Source: Candidatus Heimdallarchaeota archaeon (GTDB lineage: Archaea; Asgardarchaeota; Njordarchaeia; Njordarchaeales; JAMOTR01). From it: 11,080 bases of DNA. Below the pieces are notes generated by a model, which worked only from the letters and a program-made list of their open reading frames with translations, searched no databases and was not told the DNA's origin. Location: NCBI GenBank assembly GCA_027068385.1, contig JAMOTR010000011.1:1-11080 (forward strand). Reading direction: 5' to 3'. The first letter of the stretch is position 1. Each line of letters starts with the position of its first letter. Shown piece after piece: positions 6,482 through 11,080 of this stretch. A program made the translations under genes and the position numbers.

Positions 6482-7249
6482 ATGGGTTCCGTCTCTTTCG
6501 AAGTGATACCTGAGAGGTATCATAAGGATATCGTAGAAATGCTCAAGCAGAGGGTTGGTGATAAGAAGGTACGCGTGAAGTTACTGCTTAAGCGCGACCC
6601 TAACCACGAGGATAGCTCCTTGCTCTTAAAGCTCTTCCAAGAACTCCACGCCCTCTATCCGAACGTAGAATACGACGTGATATACGAGGACGATGAAGAG
6701 GGTAAGAGGCTCATAAAAGAGCGCGGAATCAAGATATTACCCGTCCTCTTCTTCACCGATAGGTCGTTCTTCGAGGGCTTACCCCTAGGTCACGAGAGCG
6801 CGGTGGTACTAGAGATGATAGGGATACTAGCTAATAAGGAGACGTCGCCTTATACCCCTGAGCTATTAAAGAAGCTCGACGACGGATGTCCCCGCGATAT
6901 ACGCGTGTACGTAACGATGGCGTGTCCTTACTGTCCTATGGCTAGCGTGATGGCCTTATCCTTGCCCCTCTTCTTCGACAAATACGTATCCCGCGTATAC
7001 GTACTAGACTCCGATCCTTCCGTCGGGGACGAAGAGAACGTGGATGCCGTTCCTCATATCGTAGTAAGGAGCGGTAGCTGTAAGGATACGTTTATCGGTT
7101 TACCCCCCGTAGACGCGTTCGTCGATCGGTTGAGCTCCTGTAAATGCCGATGGCCGACGGATCTAAGTATATTTTTCCTTCCTTTAATGAGGTCTTTTCT
7201 AGGATCGCTACGGTCGTCACGATCTCCCCGTTTATCTCCCTCTTCTTAA
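6482..7249 (+). CDS. Protein disulfide oxidoreductase-like protein with two thioredoxin folds and one CPYC site
   Basis: Proteins of this archaeal PDO/glutaredoxin-like family exchange thiols and disulfides in the cytosol and help form disulfides in thermophile proteins. The 255-residue product has two tandem thioredoxin-like units. The second holds the redox motif ACPYCPMAS (C148, C151) and a cis-Pro loop AVPHIVV (P191). The first (about 1-120) has the matching fold cues, including ILPVLFF with a probable cis-Pro, but KRDPNHEDS stands where the first CxxC should be, so this half looks non-catalytic. Other cysteines are C136, C200, C220 and C222. Recognisable family sequence stops near residue 222. 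The last 33 residues are Ser/Arg/Leu-rich and lie antisense to the ModE-like gene, so they may be a non-conserved tail. The ATG at 6482 is favoured by the TATA-like box over a TTG at 6470. Confidence 0.85.
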   Translation: MGSVSFEVIPERYHKDIVEMLKQRVGDKKVRVKLLLKRDPNHEDSSLLLKLFQELHALYPNVEYDVIYEDDEEGKRLIKERGIKILPVLFFTDRSFFEGLPLGHESAVVLEMIGILANKETSPYTPELLKKLDDGCPRDIRVYVTMACPYCPMASVMALSLPLFFDKYVSRVYVLDSDPSVGDEENVDAVPHIVVRSGSCKDTFIGLPPVDAFVDRLSSCKCRWPTDLSIFFLPLMRSFLGSLRSSRSPRLSPSS

Positions 7250-7739
7250 TTACCTTAGGTTTAAACGTGAGCCTCACGCGGTATGAGTTCTTATGCTGGG
7301 GTACGATCAATACGTCTCCGTCGTCCACGTCCCCGAACACGTCTAGCATCCCAAAGACGTATCCGTCCCTAACCGTAAGGACGTTCCTATAAGGCGCCCC
7401 TATAACGACGCGCTCGAATAGCGAACACGAGAGATCCATGATCGTCGAGAGCTGCCTGTAGAGGAAGTATAAGGTGGATCCGCATGGGCGTATTTTAGTC
7501 CCTCCGGACGCTCCGCGGACCCTTTGTACGATATTCACGCCGCACCTCCTCTCTATTTTATCTAGATAACCCCGTACGAAACGATAGGAAAGATCTAGCT
7601 TCTTAGCGACGTGAGTGAGCGGATGGCCCCTAATAAGAAAGTATAAGATATTATATCCGGTGGGACCTAAGCCGCCCTTATCAAGAAAATTAAACCGGAG
7701 TTTATACCCGATCTTGATCTTCTTGAGCCCCTCCTCCAT
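7092..7739 (-). CDS. ModE-like winged-helix transcriptional regulator
   Basis: This is a probable DNA-binding regulator of the LysR/ModE winged-helix class. Residues about 11-90 follow the ModE N-terminal pattern: a KIGYKLRFNF strand, GPTGYNILYFLIRG, the helix-turn-helix PLTHVAKKLDLSYRFVRGYL (40-59, Ser-Tyr in the usual place) and a wing ending GASGGTKIRPCG (76-87), which resembles GGxxLTPxG in ModE. The C-terminal half (about 105-195) is beta-rich; I do not recognise it with confidence as a molybdate-binding TOBE domain. The ligand is therefore unknown. The start overlaps the end of pheT by 38 bp. AGGTG directly abuts the ATG (7740-7744) and a GTG lies just before it at 7742, so translation probably depends on coupling to pheT. 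Residues after about 200 are antisense to the thioredoxin-fold gene. Confidence 0.75.
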   Translation of the reverse strand: MEEGLKKIKIGYKLRFNFLDKGGLGPTGYNILYFLIRGHPLTHVAKKLDLSYRFVRGYLDKIERRCGVNIVQRVRGASGGTKIRPCGSTLYFLYRQLSTIMDLSCSLFERVVIGAPYRNVLTVRDGYVFGMLDVFGDVDDGDVLIVPQHKNSYRVRLTFKPKVIKKREINGEIVTTVAILEKTSLKEGKIYLDPSAIGIYRSSTDRRTRLRGVNR

Positions 7740-9354
7740 CACCTATTACTAACGAATAGAGCTTAGAGACGTTTACCTCGGCTACCGCGACGGGCATGAA
7801 TATCTCGAACTTCCTTAGCACGTTCGGATGTATCTCTCCTAATTCCCCTACGGTCTCCCCGTCTACGACTATCCTAGCCGCGCGTCCCGGGAGATAATAG
7901 GGCTTCTCTAAGGACTCGTACTCGGGCTCAAGGTTTAACAACCTCATGAGCGCCTCGGTGTATCCTTTTATCTCAGAGAAGCTCGCCTTTGAGTGGGCCA
8001 CAGCGAAGCCTAAGAACCGCCTAAACGTGGGCTTCGTTCCGACCTTCACAACCTCTCCGAGCTCGAATATCTTCTGCGGATATTCCGTCTTCCTGTTCTC
8101 GCGAAGTACTTTAAGAAGTACTGGTATGAGTTGTGCCCTCACCATATCGTGCTCCTTACTTATAGGGTTCGCTAGCTTCACGTATCCTCCCGCGGGCATG
8201 TTCATGTAATCTATGTACCGTTCGCTCTTCACGAGAGTGGGGCTTATGATCTCGACGAACCCGAGTCCTACGAGTATCTCCCTAATATATTCGGAGAACG
8301 ACGTGAACGAATGCTTTCTTCCCACGTCCACGCTCGGAGGTCTCTCAGCGTGTGCTGCGATGTTGTTTATTCCGTAACCTATGAGGGCGTTCTCTATAAC
8401 GTCTATGGGCCCCATCACGTCCGCCCTATAGCTCGGAACCAAAGCGGCCGAACCGTTCCGGCCTAGGCGGCTCCTCTTTAGTCCCATCACGAATTCGTCC
8501 AGCGATATAGGTATACCCGATATCCTAGAGGCTTCGTTAGGGTCCACGATGACCTCCCTCACGTCAAGCTTCGGGAACAGCTCTCCGTTAGCCTTAATCC
8601 TATAAGCCTTACCTCCGTATTCTAGAGCGTTTGCGACCATAATTTCTAAGGATAGCCTAACAAGATCGTCGCGAGTTCCCGTTACGTCTATAAATAGCCT
8701 CTTCACGCCCGGCTTTAGGCGAGTAATTTCGGAGTTTATAACGGGAGGAAACGCGATTACTTTCCCTTCATCGTCTACGAGTATCGGATAGCTTTTCGCT
8801 TCCTTTACTATGTTCCCATACATAAGACCCTGCTCCGTGTTCTCGAGTATCCGCTTCAGAGTCTTTTCTTCCGTGTGATTAAGCGGTACCATAGTGGTGT
8901 CCGGTGAGGCTTCGACGTACTTTATCGGGCACTTGATTTTATCGAAATCGTGTAAGCCTATCGCGACTAACTCACGACGTCTTCCGTACGTGCTACACAA
9001 AAGCTCTTGAGCCTCTATGAGTTCCTCTATGATCGCCTCGTTAATAGGGTCGTTGAACTCCACAACCGCGGCCGCTATGTATTCGCGACCACGTACGCGG
9101 CCGTTTAAGGTACATATTACAGTATCCACGACCTCGTACTTAGGAAGACCCAACTCTACCTCAAGAAACCCCTTTACGGCTCTAGCGATACCGGTAATTC
9201 CGGACATATCGGGCCTATTCCGATTATATTCTATCTTCCGTAGCCCCTCTTCGGTCACCTCGACGTCCAACCCTAAGTTCATAAGATCTTCCGCGTCGAA
9301 GCGCCTGCCGACTAATTCGAAGAGTCTTTTAGGATCTACGGTAATCGTCGGCAT
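7702..9354 (-). CDS. pheT: Phenylalanyl-tRNA synthetase beta subunit
   Basis: The beta chain of the alpha2-beta2 synthetase carries tRNA-binding and editing parts and a catalytically dead synthetase-like core. The 550-residue length is normal for the archaeal/eukaryotic type, which lacks the bacterial N-terminal EMAP-like domain. Visible parts are NRPDMSGITGIARAVKGF (46-63, B1), the B3/B4 editing region (about 95-230), the B5 DNA-binding-like domain (about 265-335) and a pseudo-catalytic core from about 348, with VEIISPTL, RKTEYPQKIFELGEV (421-435) and GELGEIHPNVLRKFEI (503-518). The ATG at 9354 has GGAGGA at 9361-9366, spaced 6 nt. The gene follows ftsY after 33 bp and overlaps the ModE-like gene. 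The catalytic partner pheS is not in the window, so the subunits are encoded apart or beyond it. Confidence 0.96.
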   Translation of the reverse strand: MPTITVDPKRLFELVGRRFDAEDLMNLGLDVEVTEEGLRKIEYNRNRPDMSGITGIARAVKGFLEVELGLPKYEVVDTVICTLNGRVRGREYIAAAVVEFNDPINEAIIEELIEAQELLCSTYGRRRELVAIGLHDFDKIKCPIKYVEASPDTTMVPLNHTEEKTLKRILENTEQGLMYGNIVKEAKSYPILVDDEGKVIAFPPVINSEITRLKPGVKRLFIDVTGTRDDLVRLSLEIMVANALEYGGKAYRIKANGELFPKLDVREVIVDPNEASRISGIPISLDEFVMGLKRSRLGRNGSAALVPSYRADVMGPIDVIENALIGYGINNIAAHAERPPSVDVGRKHSFTSFSEYIREILVGLGFVEIISPTLVKSERYIDYMNMPAGGYVKLANPISKEHDMVRAQLIPVLLKVLRENRKTEYPQKIFELGEVVKVGTKPTFRRFLGFAVAHSKASFSEIKGYTEALMRLLNLEPEYESLEKPYYLPGRAARIVVDGETVGELGEIHPNVLRKFEIFMPVAVAEVNVSKLYSLVIGDGGGAQEDQDRV

Positions 9355-9360
9355 AGAAGG

Positions 9361-9366
9361 TCCTCC
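9361..9366 (-). promoter_or_regulatory. Shine-Dalgarno of pheT
   Basis: The minus strand reads GGAGGA, ending 6 nt before the pheT ATG. Its presence, unlike the leaderless-looking first genes, suggests that pheT is translated from within a longer ftsY-pheT message. Confidence 0.65.
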
Positions 9367-9387
9367 GGAGCGGGATTATTTCTTTCT

Positions 9388-10269
9388 TCATAAAAACAAT
9401 CTTTCGACGAACTCTTTCGGGTCGAACCTCTTCAGATCGTCGAGGTTTTGTCCCGTACCTAAGTAGCTTACCGGAATTCCGGCCACGTTTAGTGATATGA
9501 TCACGCCCCCTTTAGCGTCCGCGTCGGCTTTCGTTACGATGGCCGTGTCCGCGTTCGTGAGTTTCTTATACGTTTTTGCGATCCTCACACCATCCTGTCC
9601 CGTCAACGCATCCACTACGAGAACCTTTAAGTCCGCCCCTACCTTAAGGATCTTCTGAAGTTCCCTCATAAGATTATCGTCCGTGTGCATTCTTCCCGCA
9701 GTATCAGCGAGGACGACGTCGTATCCTCTAGCTTCCGCCGCTTTGATCGCGTCATATAACACCGCGGCTGGTGAGGATCCGTATGTATGTTTTACTATAC
9801 GAACACCGGGAAGCACGCGAGTCCGGTACTCTATTTGTTCTATAGCACCAGCGCGGAACGTATCGGCGGCCGCTATTAGAGGCCTCATGCCGTGTTTGCG
9901 GAACATGTGCGCGACTTTGGCGATAGTCGTCGTCTTTCCTGATCCATTAGGCCCGAAGAACACGATCACGAACGGCTTCTTCCTCTTAGATACCTCGATG
10001 AAGTCCGGCCCGGCCTTTAATTTCTTTAATAGGATCTCCTTCAGGAGGTTCTTTAAGTACTTATCTAGTCCTATGCGCGGAACGCGCTCCCTCGATAACC
10101 TCTCGCGTACCTCGTCTAGAATCTCCGCTGCCGCTTCGACGGAGACGTCGTTTGATACGAGCTCTAGCTCTAGATCGTCTAATATTTCCTCCAATTCCTC
10201 TTCGCTGAGCTCTTTCGTAGAAATAGTTTGTATAACGTTTGAGAACGCCTTTCTTAACCCCTCGAACAT
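9388..10269 (-). CDS. ftsY: Signal recognition particle receptor FtsY
   Basis: FtsY is the membrane-associated SRP receptor GTPase that docks ribosome-SRP complexes at the Sec channel. The 293-residue product has a helical N domain (about 1-90) and the NG GTPase core: G1 GPNGSGKTTTIAKVA (106-120), DTFRAGAIEQ (136-145), G3 DTAGRMHTD (189-197), G4 TKAD (246-249) and the C-terminal GTGQNLDDLKRFDP (271-284). The GQNLDDLKRFDP ending and the absence of an M domain separate it from SRP54. There is almost no acidic A domain, giving the short form usual in archaea. The ATG at 10269 lies within the end of rpoK (16-bp overlap), with GGTGAG at 10275-10280 as Shine-Dalgarno, spaced 5 nt. Confidence 0.97.
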   Translation of the reverse strand: MFEGLRKAFSNVIQTISTKELSEEELEEILDDLELELVSNDVSVEAAAEILDEVRERLSRERVPRIGLDKYLKNLLKEILLKKLKAGPDFIEVSKRKKPFVIVFFGPNGSGKTTTIAKVAHMFRKHGMRPLIAAADTFRAGAIEQIEYRTRVLPGVRIVKHTYGSSPAAVLYDAIKAAEARGYDVVLADTAGRMHTDDNLMRELQKILKVGADLKVLVVDALTGQDGVRIAKTYKKLTNADTAIVTKADADAKGGVIISLNVAGIPVSYLGTGQNLDDLKRFDPKEFVERLFL

Positions 10270-10526
10270 CGTATCTCACCGAGTTGTTCTTCGTCTAATA
10301 TCTCTATGTCCCTGAGGTTCACGAGTACCTTCTTTATTCCGTCCTTAGATTGCACTAGCCTAATTAGGGTGAGCGGTAGCTTGCGCGTCATTAGCTCCTC
10401 GTACGCTATTTCCTTCGCGTCCTTTCCTTTAGGATCCACCAAAGGGGGAGCTCCCCGAGTGATCATCATATACCTAGCGGCTATGATCTTCGTCTTCTCG
10501 AACCTAGTTAACCTTCTTTCGAACAT
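10254..10526 (-). CDS. rpoK: DNA-directed RNA polymerase subunit Rpo6 (RpoK, Rpb6/omega homologue)
   Basis: This small subunit helps assemble and stabilise the archaeal RNA polymerase, as omega does in bacteria and Rpb6 in eukaryotes. The 90-residue product matches the family core LTRFEKTKIIAARYM (6-20) followed by GAPPLV (25-30), a variable acidic/basic linker, then PLTLIR (51-56), the hallmark close of the fold. Residues 57-90 form a C-terminal extension containing a single Cys. The ATG at 10526 has no Shine-Dalgarno. A weak AT-rich stretch (ATTTTTT on the minus strand, 10550-10556) lies 24-30 nt upstream and could be its promoter. The gene overlaps ftsY by 16 bp and probably heads the rpoK-ftsY-pheT-modE-like unit. 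Confidence 0.93.
   Translation of the reverse strand: MFERRLTRFEKTKIIAARYMMITRGAPPLVDPKGKDAKEIAYEELMTRKLPLTLIRLVQSKDGIKKVLVNLRDIEILDEEQLGEIRCSRG
10275..10280 (-). promoter_or_regulatory. Shine-Dalgarno of ftsY inside rpoK
   Basis: The minus strand reads GGTGAG, ending 5 nt before the ftsY ATG at 10269. It supports this start and coupling of ftsY to rpoK. Confidence 0.55.
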
Positions 10527-10555
10527 CTATAGAGTCTAAAAGAGGTAGGAAAAAA

Positions 10556-11080
10556 TCACTCGCCCGCCTTCTTAATTAGTAGGATTGCTATCCCCAACAT
10601 AACTATCGTGAACACGGCTACGATGATGAGGCCGGTTATGCCGTTAGCCTCCACATCCGCGGTCTCCACGTTTCCTCCCACGTCCTTCACTATGATCGTC
10701 CCGTGTAGCTCACTCTCGGTTATCAGTCCGCTATAATACCGTTCGGTATCACTCTTTGGTTTAAGCCTATATAATTTACCGGTCTGGTCCTTTAGTAACA
10801 CCGAGCTAACCCCGAAGTTATCGTTCACGATCACGCTTAACGATAGGTACTTATATATCATGAAAGCGCTTATTTTCTCTATCTTCGGAGGTTCCGTGTC
10901 TTCGATCTTCTTATAGATCATAGTAACGTTGCCGTCTCCCTTCACCCGCCTAACTACGACCAGATAAGAGGTATCATTAGCGATGAACGACACGCTTTCC
11001 CGAGAAGAGGTGGAGGTAGAGGCGTCGACGATCACCGGGTTTCCTATGTTACTACGGATTTCCGTCGCGTTCATAGCGTA
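10556..11080 (-). CDS. C-terminal part of a membrane-anchored extracellular protein (enters from right edge)
   Basis: The frame is open to the window edge, so this is probably the end of a larger protein; an internal ATG at 11074 cannot be excluded as a start. About 174 residues are visible. Near the end there is one hydrophobic helix, ITGLIIVAVFTIVMLGIAILL, followed by KKAGE, a typical C-terminal stop-transfer anchor with its tail in the cytosol. The part before it is rich in Ser, Thr, Val and Asp, has three N-x-S/T sequons (NAT, NDT, NVT) and contains the TEPPKI linker that often introduces Ig-like beta-sandwich domains in archaeal surface proteins. I infer an exported, possibly N-glycosylated surface protein or protease stalk. 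The stop codon is 29 bp before the rpoK start. No specific family is recognised. Confidence 0.7.
   Translation of the reverse strand, partial: YAMNATEIRSNIGNPVIVDASTSTSSRESVSFIANDTSYLVVVRRVKGDGNVTMIYKKIEDTEPPKIEKISAFMIYKYLSLSVIVNDNFGVSSVLLKDQTGKLYRLKPKSDTERYYSGLITESELHGTIIVKDVGGNVETADVEANGITGLIIVAVFTIVMLGIAILLIKKAGE

Noticed and set aside
9355..9387. tRNA-sensing leader or attenuator before pheT
   Set aside because: The gap is only 33 bp and holds just a Shine-Dalgarno; T-box leaders are not an archaeal mechanism and no structure is visible.
10061..10279. Second minus-strand frame (72 codons) inside the start of ftsY
   Set aside because: It is an Arg-rich alternate frame of the FtsY N domain with no family resemblance.
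9683..10315. Long plus-strand open frame (210 codons) antisense to ftsY
   Set aside because: It mirrors the strongly conserved FtsY coding frame, has Ser/Arg/Ile-rich low-complexity composition and no recognisable domain or promoter; a shadow of codon bias.

Overview
The window is a gene-dense stretch of an archaeal chromosome, most likely from a thermophilic member of the Thermoproteota (TACK) group. Archaeal identity rests on several genes recognised from protein motifs: RNA polymerase subunit Rpo6 (RpoK), Sec61-beta, the SRP receptor FtsY, the archaeal D-aminoacyl-tRNA deacylase DtdA, an archaeal-length PheT and a two-gene SufC/SufB set. Five transcription-unit starts also carry a TATA-like box about 20-26 nt upstream of the ATG, as expected for leaderless archaeal mRNAs. 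The rank below Archaea is inference; no rRNA gene is present. Genes are almost continuous, no gap exceeds about 100 bp, and I see no mobile element, CRISPR array or tRNA.

Layout. Positions 1-2173 (minus) hold a cysteine-free type IA DNA topoisomerase, followed directly (TGA then ATG) by an unrecognised gene that runs off the left edge. A 78-bp divergent promoter region separates it from the small Sec61-beta gene (plus). Sec61-beta converges with sufC-sufB (minus, 2434-4363), a minimal Fe-S scaffold and ATPase pair. Next on the minus strand is a two-gene unit (4460-5630): an unrecognised 157-residue soluble protein, then a membrane-embedded polyprenol/dolichol-kinase-like enzyme. This unit diverges from dtdA (plus, 5674-6450) across a 43-bp gap whose single AT-rich element may serve both directions. 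After dtdA comes a double-thioredoxin-fold protein with one CPYC active site (plus, 6482-7249). Its tail overlaps by 158 bp the tail of a convergent ModE-like winged-helix gene.

The right part (7092-10526, minus) is a tightly packed set read rpoK, ftsY, pheT, modE-like, with overlaps or short gaps and Shine-Dalgarno sites inside the unit. Upstream of rpoK is the C-terminal end of a membrane-anchored extracellular protein that enters from the right edge.

Functionally this is mostly housekeeping: DNA topology, transcription, protein export, translation quality control, Fe-S assembly and lipid-carrier metabolism. Promoter-proximal genes look leaderless while several internal genes have Shine-Dalgarno sites, so the sequence suggests two modes of translation initiation. 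I did not find a convincing new multi-gene system. The better leads are the unknown gene paired with the polyprenol kinase, the shared divergent promoter, the mutual antisense gene tails, the SufB lacking the bacterial catalytic cysteine, and an odd dinucleotide bias.
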